Shown: positions 1 through 9,749, numbered from the stretch's first letter. The stretch is 34,289 nt of DNA from Hellea sp. (GCA_018645985.1 JABGVR010000011.1:1-34289); one strand, 5' to 3'. The notes: generated by a model not told the origin, from the sequence alone. Program-made: numbers and translations.

Positions 1-274
1 CTCAATAAACATATATTCTTGGCATATAACTGCATAAATATTTCTTGTAACTGATCCAAACGGCAACTACCTACTTCTTTTTTCTCTCTCCGTAGTGCTT
101 CAATAATTAATTTCCTTGCACCGTAACCAACATTTTTACGTGCTTCTTTAAAGTTTGTTTTAGGTAGGTTCTCAAGTGCTATAACCTCATTTAGAACCCT
201 GATAAGATCCGGTGCAGTATCTATAAGAGTTCCGTCAAGGTCAAAGCAAATGGAAATATTTTGAAGATTTTTCA
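1..274 (-). CDS. gph: Phosphoglycolate phosphatase / HAD-superfamily hydrolase, N-terminal part (runs off left edge)
   Basis: My minus-strand translation from ATG at 274: MKNLQNISICFDLDGTLIDTAPDLIRVLNEVIALENLP..., with the HAD motif I DLDGTLIDTAPDL; no stop before the window edge. Not in the supplied ORF track. Confidence 0.85.
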
Positions 275-365
275 TATATTTCCTATAAATAGAATCGCGT
301 TCTTAGTTATCATGGTTTAATGCTAAAATAAGTCAACGCCGTCGAATCATCTAGGAGAGTGCTTT

Positions 366-1709
366 ATGGTCCATAAGAGAGCTGCTATTATATTAGCTGC
401 AGGTAAATCCTCACGTATGAACTCTTCGCTGTCAAAGGTCCTGCATTGTGTTGGAGGTCAATCTATGCTTGCATGGTCCGCATCTTTGGCTCGGGCGGCA
501 AATGTTTCAAGAGCAATATGTGTTGTTGGTAGTGATAATGATGATGTTAAAGAAGCTGCAAAAAACCTTGGTCTTGACATTGCTATTCAACAACAACAAC
601 TGGGGACAGCAAACGCTGTCATGGCAGCTGAAGAAATACTAGGAGATTTTTCTGGTAATATTGTGGTTTTATATGCAGATACTCCACTAATTCAGATAGA
701 AACACTAGAAAAAGTCTTTACTAGTCTCGAGAATAAATCTTCAGCTGTGGTTTTAGGTTTTGATACAAGTGAACCGAATAGTTATGGAAGGTTGATAACT
801 GAGGGGGATAGGTTAACTGCGATTGTTGAAGCTAAAGAGGCTAGCCCTGATCAACTTTCAATAAGCCTCTGTAATAGCGGTATAATAGCATTTTCCTCAG
901 AGGAAATTCATGAAACCCTCAAAAAAATTAATAATGATAATATCAAAGGTGAATATTACCTTACTGATATGATAAAAATTATGTCTGAAGAGGGAAAGGT
1001 CTCAACTTTTGTTATGGCCCCTCAGCATGAGGTTTTAGGTGTTAATTCAAGAAAAGACCTAGCCTTAGCCGAAAATTCTTTCCAAGCCCTAATGAGAAAT
1101 AATGCAATGGAGGCAGGCGTTACTTTGCGAGACCCATCGTCGGTTTATTTCTCGTATGATACAATTATTGAAAGAGATGCAGATATAGCTGCAAACGTTG
1201 TATTTGGGCTTGATGTTAAGATTTCTACAGGAGCAATTATTTATCCTTTTTGTGATATCGAAGGGTCATTTATATCAGAAGGATCCAAAGTAGGCCCCTT
1301 TGCAAGACTTCGACGGGGTTCCGTTTTGGGCAAGAATACCAAAGTAGGAAATTTTGTTGAAACTAAGAATGTTCAAATAAATGAAGGAACTAAGGTCAAT
1401 CACTTGTCATATATAGGTGATGCAGAAATTGGTGAAAACTGTAATATAGGTGCCGGAACAATAACATGTAACTATGATGGTTACAAAAAGTATAAAACCA
1501 TAATAGGAAAAAATGTTTTTGTTGGTACTAATTCATCTTTAGTTGCACCAATAAAAATTGGTGACCAGGCATTTTTAGGAAGCGGAGGTGTAATAACTGA
1601 CGATGTACCCTCAGGTTCACTCGCTTTAGCAAGGGCAAAGCAAGTCATTAAAATAGATTGGGCGCATAGATTCCGAAAAGCACAAATAAAAAGAAAGAAA
1701 AGTAACTAA
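366..1709 (+). CDS. glmU: Bifunctional UDP-N-acetylglucosamine pyrophosphorylase / glucosamine-1-phosphate N-acetyltransferase
   Basis: LAAGKSSRMNSSLSKVLH nucleotidyltransferase motif plus C-terminal left-handed beta-helix (IGAGTITCNYDGYKKYKTIIG, VFVGTNSSLVAP). Confidence 0.96.
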   Translation: MVHKRAAIILAAGKSSRMNSSLSKVLHCVGGQSMLAWSASLARAANVSRAICVVGSDNDDVKEAAKNLGLDIAIQQQQLGTANAVMAAEEILGDFSGNIVVLYADTPLIQIETLEKVFTSLENKSSAVVLGFDTSEPNSYGRLITEGDRLTAIVEAKEASPDQLSISLCNSGIIAFSSEEIHETLKKINNDNIKGEYYLTDMIKIMSEEGKVSTFVMAPQHEVLGVNSRKDLALAENSFQALMRNNAMEAGVTLRDPSSVYFSYDTIIERDADIAANVVFGLDVKISTGAIIYPFCDIEGSFISEGSKVGPFARLRRGSVLGKNTKVGNFVETKNVQINEGTKVNHLSYIGDAEIGENCNIGAGTITCNYDGYKKYKTIIGKNVFVGTNSSLVAPIKIGDQAFLGSGGVITDDVPSGSLALARAKQVIKIDWAHRFRKAQIKRKKSN

Positions 1710-2413
1710 TGCTAATCACTAAGGAAAACGCTGCTCTTGCTGCACTAGAGTATATTGAAGATGGGATGACCTTAGGCTTAGGATCGGGTTCTACAGCAGA
1801 GATATTTATAAAACATTTAGGTTTGCTAGTAGCAGATGGAATGAAAATTATAGGGGTTCCAACATCAAAACGGACAGAGGCTGTAGCAATTGAAAATGGA
1901 ATACCTTTAATTGAGCCAGATAAAGTAAGTAGTATTCAATTGACAATTGATGGAGCTGATGAGGTTGACCCAGGATTTTCACTTATTAAGGGTGGAGGTG
2001 CTTGTTTGCTTCGAGAAAAAATAATCGCTCATGCCTCTGATAAAATGATTGTGATAGCAGATGAAAGTAAGATTGTTGATATTTTAGGCGAATATCCATT
2101 GCCAATTGAAGTAGATCCTTTTGCAATGCCTCTCACTGCTGAAAAAATATATAATGCATTAGTTAACAGTGGTTGTGAAAGTGCCGTAACTGTTTTGAGG
2201 CAAAACATAAATGGCGGTGGTCCATTAATAACTGATGGTGGTCATTTTTTACTTGATTGTAATTGTAAAAAAATCCCAGACCCTGCGGAAACAGCTTTGC
2301 TGTTATCAAAAATTCCTGGTGTAATGGAACATGGCCTATTCGTAGATCTTGCAAGTATAATTATTGTAGGCTTTGAAAACCATGCCAAAGTTATGGAAAA
2401 AACTAAGGAATAA
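1709..2413 (+). CDS. rpiA: Ribose-5-phosphate isomerase A
   Basis: GLGSGSTAEIFI, TIDGADEVDPGFSLIKGGGACLLREKI motifs; start overlaps the glmU stop (TAATG). Confidence 0.95.
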   Translation: MLITKENAALAALEYIEDGMTLGLGSGSTAEIFIKHLGLLVADGMKIIGVPTSKRTEAVAIENGIPLIEPDKVSSIQLTIDGADEVDPGFSLIKGGGACLLREKIIAHASDKMIVIADESKIVDILGEYPLPIEVDPFAMPLTAEKIYNALVNSGCESAVTVLRQNINGGGPLITDGGHFLLDCNCKKIPDPAETALLLSKIPGVMEHGLFVDLASIIIVGFENHAKVMEKTKE

Positions 2414-2420
2414 AATACCA

Positions 2421-3779
2421 ATGTCAAAATTTGATTATGATCTCTTTGTAATAGGTGCAGGTTCTGGAGGTGTTCGCGCTGCTAGGCTAGCTGCGCAAAT
2501 GGGGAAGAAAGTGGCTGTTGCCGAAGAAAGTAAACCAGGGGGGACCTGCGTAGTTAGAGGATGTGTACCAAAAAAATATTTAGTTTACGGAGCGGAATAC
2601 GGCTCTTCTATTGAATCAAGCAGAAAGTATGGGTGGTCATATGAAAATTTAGATTTTAACTGGGAAAAGTTAAGAGACTCCATTCAAAAAGAGGTGGATC
2701 GTTTATCAAACATCTATTCTAATATTTTAAAAAAAAATGGTGCAGATGTATATAACGAACGTGCTGAGTTTATTGATAAAAATACAGTGATGTTAACATC
2801 AAGTAAGAAAAAAATTTCCGCTAATAGAATACTGATTGCTGTTGGTGGTCAGCCCTGGTCTCCTGATATACCAGGCGTAGAACATGCAATAATTTCTGAT
2901 GATGCCTTTGTTCTTGAGAGATTACCGTCGTCGATTTTGATAATAGGTGGTGGTTATATAGCCTCAGAATTTGCAAGCATTTTTTCCGGGCTTGGGGTGA
3001 AAACTACCCAGGCATATAGAGGTGAACATTTACTAAATGGTTTTGATGAAGATATTCGACGTCATGTAGGAAGTCATCAGAAAGCTAATGGTATTGACGT
3101 TCGCTTTAATATTTCACCCATAAAAATTAATGTAGATGGTAATTCTTACGTCACGCATTTTGATGATGGTAGTATAATTACTGCTGACTTGGTATTCATG
3201 GCGACCGGACGCCGACCCTACACCTCAAAGTTAGGACTCGAGAGGGTGGGTGTAAAAACTGATACCCTAGGAAGCATTATTGTAGATGAATTTTCTAAAA
3301 CTAATGCTGAAAATATATATGCAGTTGGCGACGTAACTAATCGAATAAACTTAACTCCAGTGGCTATTCGGGAGGCACAGGCATTTGTCGAAACTATTTA
3401 TGGGTCAAGGCCACTAGAATATGACCACAGAAATATAGCAAGTGCTGTTTTTACGCGTCCTCCCATTGGGGTGGTAGGTTTGAATGAGGCCCAGGCAAGA
3501 GAGGTCTATGGTGATAATATTATAGTTTATGAAACAACCTTTCGTCCAATGAAGAATATTCTTAGCGGAAAGGAAGAGAAGTGTTTTATAAAATTAATAA
3601 CTGAAGCAACAGGTGAAAAAATTATAGGAATCCATATGATTGGGGATGACAGTCCGGAAATTATTCAAATTCTAGGTATTTGTGTAAAATCTGGCTTAAC
3701 AAAGACTGATTTTGATAACACTTGTGCTGTTCACCCAACGTTAGCAGAAGAAATAGTAACTTTAAGACCAAGAGTTTAA
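2421..3779 (+). CDS. gor: Glutathione-disulfide reductase
   Basis: FAD motif GAGSGGVRAAR, redox centre GGTCVVRGCVPKK, C-terminal HPTLAEE. The track start at 2373 overlaps rpiA; ATG at 2421 (MSKFDYDLFVIGAG) is more likely. Confidence 0.93.
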   Translation: MSKFDYDLFVIGAGSGGVRAARLAAQMGKKVAVAEESKPGGTCVVRGCVPKKYLVYGAEYGSSIESSRKYGWSYENLDFNWEKLRDSIQKEVDRLSNIYSNILKKNGADVYNERAEFIDKNTVMLTSSKKKISANRILIAVGGQPWSPDIPGVEHAIISDDAFVLERLPSSILIIGGGYIASEFASIFSGLGVKTTQAYRGEHLLNGFDEDIRRHVGSHQKANGIDVRFNISPIKINVDGNSYVTHFDDGSIITADLVFMATGRRPYTSKLGLERVGVKTDTLGSIIVDEFSKTNAENIYAVGDVTNRINLTPVAIREAQAFVETIYGSRPLEYDHRNIASAVFTRPPIGVVGLNEAQAREVYGDNIIVYETTFRPMKNILSGKEEKCFIKLITEATGEKIIGIHMIGDDSPEIIQILGICVKSGLTKTDFDNTCAVHPTLAEEIVTLRPRV

Positions 3780-3843
3780 ATTTAGTCCATTTTGCTTTAA
3801 TTCTATCTAGATTTTAATATATCTAACCTGTAAGTTCATATTT

Positions 3844-4335
3844 ATGACAAAAAGAATAGCACTTTATCCAGGAACCTTTGACCCTATGACACTTGGTCAC
3901 TTGGACATTCTAAAAAGAGCTAGTTCGTTGTGTGATAAGTTGGTTGTCGCTGTTGCTATAAATCGTAATAAAAACCCTTTATTCTCATTAGACGAACGCG
4001 TCGAAATGATTGAAAATGTGGTATCACCATTTCGCGAAAGAATAGAAGTCGAGGTGAAGCCTTTTGAGGGCTTATTAATTCATTACACTGAACAAGTGGG
4101 TGCTACTATGATAGTACGTGGTTTAAGGGCTGTATCTGACTTTGAATATGAATTTCAAATGGCAGGAATGAATGATCGTTTAAATCCTAATATCGAAACT
4201 GTATTTTTAATGGCTGATCCTCAATATCAAACGATTGCTTCTAGATTGGTAAAAGAAATAGCTAGGCTTGGGGGAAATGTTTCACAGTTTGTGACACCAG
4301 AGGTAGAATTCCGTCTGAAAGATAAGTTTACATGA
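3844..4335 (+). CDS. coaD: Pantetheine-phosphate adenylyltransferase
   Basis: ALYPGTFDPMTLGHLDIL and VRGLRAVSDFEYEFQMAGMN motifs. Confidence 0.97.
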   Translation: MTKRIALYPGTFDPMTLGHLDILKRASSLCDKLVVAVAINRNKNPLFSLDERVEMIENVVSPFRERIEVEVKPFEGLLIHYTEQVGATMIVRGLRAVSDFEYEFQMAGMNDRLNPNIETVFLMADPQYQTIASRLVKEIARLGGNVSQFVTPEVEFRLKDKFT

Positions 4336-5243
4336 TCAAATACATAAGTTTATTATTTTTATTTTTAATTTTCGTTTATCCCGCGGCTAGTTCTGCTGAT
4401 TCAATAACAGAAAATACAGAAGTTTCAGTTATTTTCAATAATCAAGACATTCCTGACGAAGCATGGCGAACCCCAAACCCGGAGAACATATTATATGTAG
4501 ATCTTGAGTATGGTAGAATCATAATAGAGCTGTACCCAGATATAGCACCTAACCATGTAGCGCGCATCAAGGAGCTAACTCGTCAGAACTTTTATGATTA
4601 CATTGCCTTTCACAGAGTTGTTGAAGGGTTCATGAATCAAACCGGCGACCCAAGGGGCGATGGTACGGGTGGTTCAGATTTGCCTGACTTAGTAGGTGAA
4701 TTTACTTTTAGAAGATCAGATTTAATGCCCGTTTCATTAACGGGTTCAAAGCAATTAGGATCAAAAAAAATACCAGTCGGATTTTATAAAGCTTTACCAG
4801 TAGCTACTCAGCCTATTGTTCAGGCCATGTTTACTAGAGACGGCATGGTATCGGCTTATGGTTTACACTGTAAGGGCGTAACATCTATGGCTCGTAGCAC
4901 AGAGCCAAATACCGCCAACAGCCAGTTTTTTTTGATGCGTGATATTGCAGACCATTTAAATGCAAAATATTCAATTTGGGGTAATACATTAATTGGTCAT
5001 GAGTATTTGACAAAAATCAAGGTGGGCTCAAAAAGTGATAACGCTAGTTTTATTCCTGATATCATGAAGAAGGTTCGTCTAGCTTCGGATGTTCCTGATA
5101 GTGAAAGAGTAAACTTTCAAATTTTAAAAACAAATAGCATATTTTTTGAAAATTATTTAAGTAATCTCAAAGAAACTGAAGGATCAACCCCCGACGTTTG
5201 TGATATTCGAATTCCAACCCGTATAAAACAGGAAAAACAATGA
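4332..5243 (+). CDS. Exported cyclophilin-type peptidylprolyl isomerase with an extended middle region and C-terminal tail
   Basis: N-terminal hydrophobic signal (MIKYISLLFLFLIFVYPAASSAD), cyclophilin motifs FHRVVEGFMNQTGDP and ARSTEPNTANSQFFLM; ATGA overlap with coaD. Confidence 0.9.
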   Translation: MIKYISLLFLFLIFVYPAASSADSITENTEVSVIFNNQDIPDEAWRTPNPENILYVDLEYGRIIIELYPDIAPNHVARIKELTRQNFYDYIAFHRVVEGFMNQTGDPRGDGTGGSDLPDLVGEFTFRRSDLMPVSLTGSKQLGSKKIPVGFYKALPVATQPIVQAMFTRDGMVSAYGLHCKGVTSMARSTEPNTANSQFFLMRDIADHLNAKYSIWGNTLIGHEYLTKIKVGSKSDNASFIPDIMKKVRLASDVPDSERVNFQILKTNSIFFENYLSNLKETEGSTPDVCDIRIPTRIKQEKQ

Positions 5244-5698
5244 CTGAAAAACTTATATTAAATATCGATGCCAATGATGGAAAAGGTGGAGAAGTAACTA
5301 TTTTATTAAGACCTGATTTAGCTCCAAAGCATGTCGAACAAATCACAAGACTTGCTAGAGAAGGTTTTTATGACGGTCTCACATTTCATAGAGTTATCAA
5401 TGGTTTTATGGCACAAGGTGGTTGCCCTAACGGAACAGGTATGGGCGGGGCTAAGGATAATATACCGGCTGAATTTTCGAAACACCCTCATATTGAAGGT
5501 GTTTGCTCTATGGCTAGATCGCAAAACCCAAATTCGGCGTCCAGTCAATTTTTTATCTGCTTAGATGATGCAACTTTCTTGGACGGGCAATATACCGTCT
5601 GGGGAGAAGTTGAAAGTGGAATGGACCTTATTCATGCCCTCCCAAAAGGCGAGCCACCTAGATATCCAGGAAAAATAACAAAGGCGACCGTCCTTTAA
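5240..5698 (+). CDS. ppiB: Cytoplasmic cyclophilin-type peptidylprolyl isomerase
   Basis: GLTFHRVINGFMAQGGCPNGTGMGG, ARSQNPNSASSQFFICL; no signal peptide; ATGA overlap with the preceding gene. Confidence 0.93.
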   Translation: MTEKLILNIDANDGKGGEVTILLRPDLAPKHVEQITRLAREGFYDGLTFHRVINGFMAQGGCPNGTGMGGAKDNIPAEFSKHPHIEGVCSMARSQNPNSASSQFFICLDDATFLDGQYTVWGEVESGMDLIHALPKGEPPRYPGKITKATVL

Positions 5699-5746
5699 TT
5701 ACTTAACTTTATTTGTAGTTTATTAATCAAAGAAAAAATCAATTGT

Positions 5747-6817
5747 ATGAAAGTTAGTGATTTTGATTTTGATTTACCTGAGGAATGCATAGCTCTTAGG
5801 CCAGTTTCACCAAAAGATAGTGCAAAACTATTACAAGTTTCTAGCAAGGGTGAACTGCTTGATTACTGTGTCAAAGACTTACCAAACTTGCTGGTAAGAG
5901 GTGATGTGCTAGTAATAAATGAAACGAGAGTTCTTCATGCTGCCCTTAATGGAACTAGAAAAGCACGTGAGTATGGTGGAGGGGGGGATGTTAACCTTAA
6001 TATTAATCTTCATGCACCAGTGTCTAAGAATGAATGGCGTGCATTCATTCGTCCAGCTAAAAGGCTGAAAATTGATGATATCGTATACTTTTCTGATGAT
6101 TTTTATGCCGTGGTTTATGATAAATTACAAAATGGCGATGTAGGGCTTAGATTTAATCTGAGTGGCATTACGCTGAAAAAAGCAATAGATAAGTTTGGAA
6201 AACCTCCTATACCTCCATATATTTCACGTAAACGACCTGCGGACGAAAGTGATGTAGATGACTATCAAACTATTTATGCTTCCGAAAATTCTGGTTCAGT
6301 TGCTGCTCCAACCGCAGGGCTTCATTTTACTGATACATTATTCAAGGAATTAAATTTAAAAGGAATTCAAATTGAACGACTAACTTTGCATGTAAGTGCT
6401 GGAACATTTTTACCTGTAAAAACTTCAGATACTAAAGACCATCATATGCACACTGAGTCGTATGAGATACCTCCTGATACAGCAAAACGTATAAATTCTG
6501 CTAAATCCGAGGGCCGACGGATAATAGCAGTTGGTACCACTACTTTACGAGCCCTGGAGTCTTCGGCAAGAAAAGGTAATATAACAAAACTTGCCGATAA
6601 AACAAATATTTTTATAACTCCTGGTTTTAAATTCGAGATAATAGACGGACTTATGACAAATTTTCATTTACCCAGATCTACTTTATTTATGCTTGTAAGT
6701 GCTCTGTCTGGATTAAAAAATATGAGATTTGCCTATTTGTATGCAATAGAAAATAAATACCGATTTTATAGTTATGGTGATACGAGCCTTTTATGGAAAT
6801 CAGGGACGCTAAAATGA
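5747..6817 (+). CDS. queA: S-adenosylmethionine:tRNA ribosyltransferase-isomerase
   Basis: FDLPEECIALRP, VAAPTAGLHFT, LTLHVSAGTFLPVK, TNFHLPRSTLFMLVSAL motifs. Confidence 0.97.
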   Translation: MKVSDFDFDLPEECIALRPVSPKDSAKLLQVSSKGELLDYCVKDLPNLLVRGDVLVINETRVLHAALNGTRKAREYGGGGDVNLNINLHAPVSKNEWRAFIRPAKRLKIDDIVYFSDDFYAVVYDKLQNGDVGLRFNLSGITLKKAIDKFGKPPIPPYISRKRPADESDVDDYQTIYASENSGSVAAPTAGLHFTDTLFKELNLKGIQIERLTLHVSAGTFLPVKTSDTKDHHMHTESYEIPPDTAKRINSAKSEGRRIIAVGTTTLRALESSARKGNITKLADKTNIFITPGFKFEIIDGLMTNFHLPRSTLFMLVSALSGLKNMRFAYLYAIENKYRFYSYGDTSLLWKSGTLK

Positions 6818-7941
6818 CCAAATTCCCATTCGATATTTTATCAAAAGACGGTGAGGCAAGATCGGGAGTTCTAAAAACACCTCGTGGAAAAATTATGACC
6901 CCTGCCTTTATGCCTGTGGGGACGGCTGGGACAGTTAAGGGTCTATATATGGACCAGGTAGCTGCTGCTGGCTCGGATATAATATTGGGAAATACCTATC
7001 ACTTAATGCTCAGACCTGGGGCTGAGAGAGTAAAAAAATTAGGTGGATTGCATAAGTTTTCTTGCTGGAACGGACCTATTTTGACTGACTCTGGTGGATT
7101 TCAAGTTTGGTCTCTTTCTAAACTTAGAAAAATGACAGAAAAAGGTGTTGAATTTCAAAGTCACTTAGATGGTTCTAAGCATTTGCTCTCACCAGAAAGA
7201 TCCATTGAAATACAAGCTGATTTGCTAGGTGCTGATATATGCATGCAGCTTGATGAGTGTACAGATTATCCAATATCCCATGAGTTAGCAAAGAAATCGA
7301 TGGAACTGTCTTTAAGGTGGGGTAGAAGATCCTTAGAGAAATTTGGCAAGCGGCAAAGCCAAAATTTATTTGCAATAATACAGGGTTCAAATTTTGAGGA
7401 CTTACGTCGAGTTAGTGCAGAGGCATGTGTTAAAGAAACTCTCAATGGGGGATATGGTGGCTTCGCAATTGGAGGTTTGGCTGTGGGTGAAGGGCACGAA
7501 AATATGTGTAGAACACTTGACTTTACTATTCCAAACCTACCTTCGGACCGCCCTAGATACCTCATGGGGGTTGGCAAACCGATAGACCTCGTGGAAGCTG
7601 TCGCTCGAGGGGTAGACATGTTTGATTGTGTTATTCCAACCCGATCGGGCCGGCATGGGCAAGTGTGGACTGACAGTGGCCCATATAATATTAAAAAAGC
7701 TGAATATTGTGAGGACCAAACGCCCCTAGATGAAAAAATTGATTGTTCCGCAAGCAATAACTACACAAAAGCTTATATTCACCACCTTGTGCGTTCGGGT
7801 GAATTGTTAGGCTCAATGATCTTAAGTTGGCATAATATCGCTTATTATCAAAATTTAATGTCAAGAATGCGAGTAGCCATAAGTAGTGGTGAGTTTGATT
7901 CTTTCATAACTAATTTTCGTTTAAATTACACTCAAACCTAA
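6814..7941 (+). CDS. tgt: tRNA-guanine transglycosylase
   Basis: TPAFMPVGTAGTVKG, LTDSGGFQVWSL, GGFAIGGLAVGE, DCVIPTRSGRHGQVWT motifs. Probable start 6814 (ATGA overlap with queA) rather than track start 6793. Confidence 0.97.
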   Translation: MTKFPFDILSKDGEARSGVLKTPRGKIMTPAFMPVGTAGTVKGLYMDQVAAAGSDIILGNTYHLMLRPGAERVKKLGGLHKFSCWNGPILTDSGGFQVWSLSKLRKMTEKGVEFQSHLDGSKHLLSPERSIEIQADLLGADICMQLDECTDYPISHELAKKSMELSLRWGRRSLEKFGKRQSQNLFAIIQGSNFEDLRRVSAEACVKETLNGGYGGFAIGGLAVGEGHENMCRTLDFTIPNLPSDRPRYLMGVGKPIDLVEAVARGVDMFDCVIPTRSGRHGQVWTDSGPYNIKKAEYCEDQTPLDEKIDCSASNNYTKAYIHHLVRSGELLGSMILSWHNIAYYQNLMSRMRVAISSGEFDSFITNFRLNYTQT

Positions 7942-7980
7942 AAGCCTTTAAATAATTCCATTTTGCCACGCATTTTGGGC

Positions 7981-8009
7981 TTGACGATGGTGAGGGACGC
8001 CCCTAGATA
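7981..8009 (+). promoter_or_regulatory. Putative sigma70-type promoter of tRNA-Lys
   Basis: TTGACG (7981-7986), 17-nt spacer, TAGATA (8004-8009), ~32 nt before the tRNA 5' end. Confidence 0.6.
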
Positions 8010-8040
8010 CCGAAATTATTATAAACAATGCATGTATTGT

Positions 8041-8116
8041 GCGCCCGTAGCTCAGTTGGTAGAGCGCCTCACTTTTAATGAGGATGTCCACAGTTCAAGT
8101 CTGTGCGGGCGTACCA
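8041..8116 (+). tRNA. tRNA-Lys (anticodon TTT)
   Basis: GCGCCCG-TA-GCTC...GAGC-G-CCTCA-CTTTTAA-TGAGG-...CACAG-TTCAAGT-CTGTG-CGGGCGT-A-CCA; all four stems pair, anticodon loop CTTTTAA, encoded CCA. Confidence 0.95.
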
Positions 8117-8279
8117 TTTCATTTTTATTAAATTTTCGTAGAAATTTGAACACATTAATTGTGATGTATTTTAGCAACTAGTAATGAAAAAGCTTTTTAA
8201 AAAATGTCATTTAGTTCTATCCAAGGGTAGCTATTACATAAAAGTTATTGTAATGAAAAATTAACTATAGTGGGTATAA

Positions 8280-8309
8280 TTGAAAATAACCCTTAATTAC
8301 GCGTATAAT
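8280..8309 (+). promoter_or_regulatory. Putative promoter of the OmpA-family gene
   Basis: TTGAAA (8280-8285), 18-nt spacer, TATAAT (8304-8309); strong Shine-Dalgarno GGAGG just before ATG 8354. Confidence 0.6.
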
Positions 8310-8353
8310 TCGCACAACTTGAAAATGGTTTATGCCATTACGGAGGAAATAAA

Positions 8354-9727
8354 ATGAAGTCACGGCTTCTTATAGCAGCAGCAACAACTGCTTTGATGGC
8401 TATTCCATCACTTGCAACCGCTCATGATGAGTCTGGTTGGTATCTCAGAGGTAATGCTGGGTATGGCGTTCATACTGATATTGAATTATCTGGTGGTCTT
8501 GATACTACTGCGGGCGATGCTAGTGGTTTGAACAGTAAAGGCGATGTCGCTATATCACTTGGTCTTGGTTATAATTTAGGTAATAGCTGGCGTTTAGAGC
8601 TTGACGGGTCACTGTTAAATACAGATCTTGGTTCAATTAGCGGCGTTCAAGATACAACTTCTGGTTTTAGAAGCAAATCTATGATGATTAATGCTATTCA
8701 TAACTTCGATACTAACAGCCGTTTTGAGCCATATTTGGGTGCAGGTATTGGACTCGTTCAGGCTAATGCTAAGTTTACTGCAAATGATTATGGTAACGCA
8801 GCATCCCCAACAGTTAACGCAGTTTGCGATGGAAGTCGTTCTACAATAGCGGGTGGTCAGTCTTGTAGTCTTGATGCTACCGACACTGCATTTGGTTATC
8901 AGCTTTTAGCTGGTCTGGGTTACGAAATTACAGAAAATATCAAATGGGACACACAATATCGCTATCTAGATTCACATGGTATGGATTTTAATGGCGTAAG
9001 GGTTGCTAACACCAATAATACAATTACTTCATTAGCTGTAGAGGCATCAAATGTAGGTGCACATTCAGTAATGACTGGCTTTAGGTACCTATTTGGTCAT
9101 AAACATGAGCCTGAAGCACCACCACCACCACCGGCTCCGGTGCCTGACTATCAGTGTTGGGATGGATCAATGACGTTCAATGCTGGTGAGTGCCCGGCTA
9201 AGCCAATTCCCAAGCAGACATGTTGGGACGGCTCAATAATTCCAGAAACATCTACTTGTCCCGTTCGACCAACATATACTTGTTGGGATGACTCAGTTGT
9301 CTATGATGAAGCTAATTGCCCTGCACAAGTTTTTTCAGAGGCAAAAAACAATATGTCCGAGTTATGCTCCATAAATAGTCATCAAGAAGTCATTTATTAT
9401 GATTTTGACGAGCATGAATCACAAGATACAGTTAACGCTATCACAAAAATAGCGGATATTGGGCAATACTGTAATATCGGTAAGGTTAGTGTTGTTGGGC
9501 ATACAGATACCTCTGGGCCCACTGCATATAACTTAAAGTTATCTAAGCACCGTGCATCTAACACTAAAGCTGAATTAATTTCTAGAGGTATATCTGAAGA
9601 CAGTATTACGTCTGATGGTAGAGGTGAAACGGAATTAGCTGTTGAAACCGCCAATGGGGTTAAAGAAAAAATGAACCGTCGTACCGAGGTTCTGGTTTCA
9701 TTAAGCGCATTAGGGGTGAACAACTAA
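8354..9727 (+). CDS. OmpA-family outer-membrane protein: N-terminal beta-barrel, proline-rich hinge, three CWDxS repeats, OmpA-like peptidoglycan-binding C-terminus
   Basis: Signal peptide MKSRLLIAAATTALMAIPSLATA; barrel segment GWYLRGNAGYG...; PPPPPAPVPDY hinge; OmpA motif VVGHTDTSGPTAYNLKLSKHRASNTKAEL...GRGETE...NRRTEV. Confidence 0.92.
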   Translation: MKSRLLIAAATTALMAIPSLATAHDESGWYLRGNAGYGVHTDIELSGGLDTTAGDASGLNSKGDVAISLGLGYNLGNSWRLELDGSLLNTDLGSISGVQDTTSGFRSKSMMINAIHNFDTNSRFEPYLGAGIGLVQANAKFTANDYGNAASPTVNAVCDGSRSTIAGGQSCSLDATDTAFGYQLLAGLGYEITENIKWDTQYRYLDSHGMDFNGVRVANTNNTITSLAVEASNVGAHSVMTGFRYLFGHKHEPEAPPPPPAPVPDYQCWDGSMTFNAGECPAKPIPKQTCWDGSIIPETSTCPVRPTYTCWDDSVVYDEANCPAQVFSEAKNNMSELCSINSHQEVIYYDFDEHESQDTVNAITKIADIGQYCNIGKVSVVGHTDTSGPTAYNLKLSKHRASNTKAELISRGISEDSITSDGRGETELAVETANGVKEKMNRRTEVLVSLSALGVNN

Positions 9728-9749
9728 GCGGTTTAAGAAATAAATAAAG

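Noticed and set aside
7266-7757. 163-aa minus-strand ORF antisense to tgt
   Set aside because: Shadow ORF of a well-supported conserved gene; no recognisable domain.
7963-8181. 72-aa ORF MPRILGLTMVRD...APVAQLVERLTFNEDVHSSSLCGRT
   Set aside because: It translates straight through tRNA-Lys; APVAQLVERLTFNEDVHSSSLCGRT is a typical spurious tRNA read-through translation.
9118-9135. CCA trinucleotide repeat in the OmpA-family gene
   Set aside because: Encodes the usual proline-rich hinge; length typical, no sign of phase variation.
9397-9723. 108-aa minus-strand ORF antisense to the OmpA C-terminal domain
   Set aside because: Shadow ORF of a strongly supported coding region.
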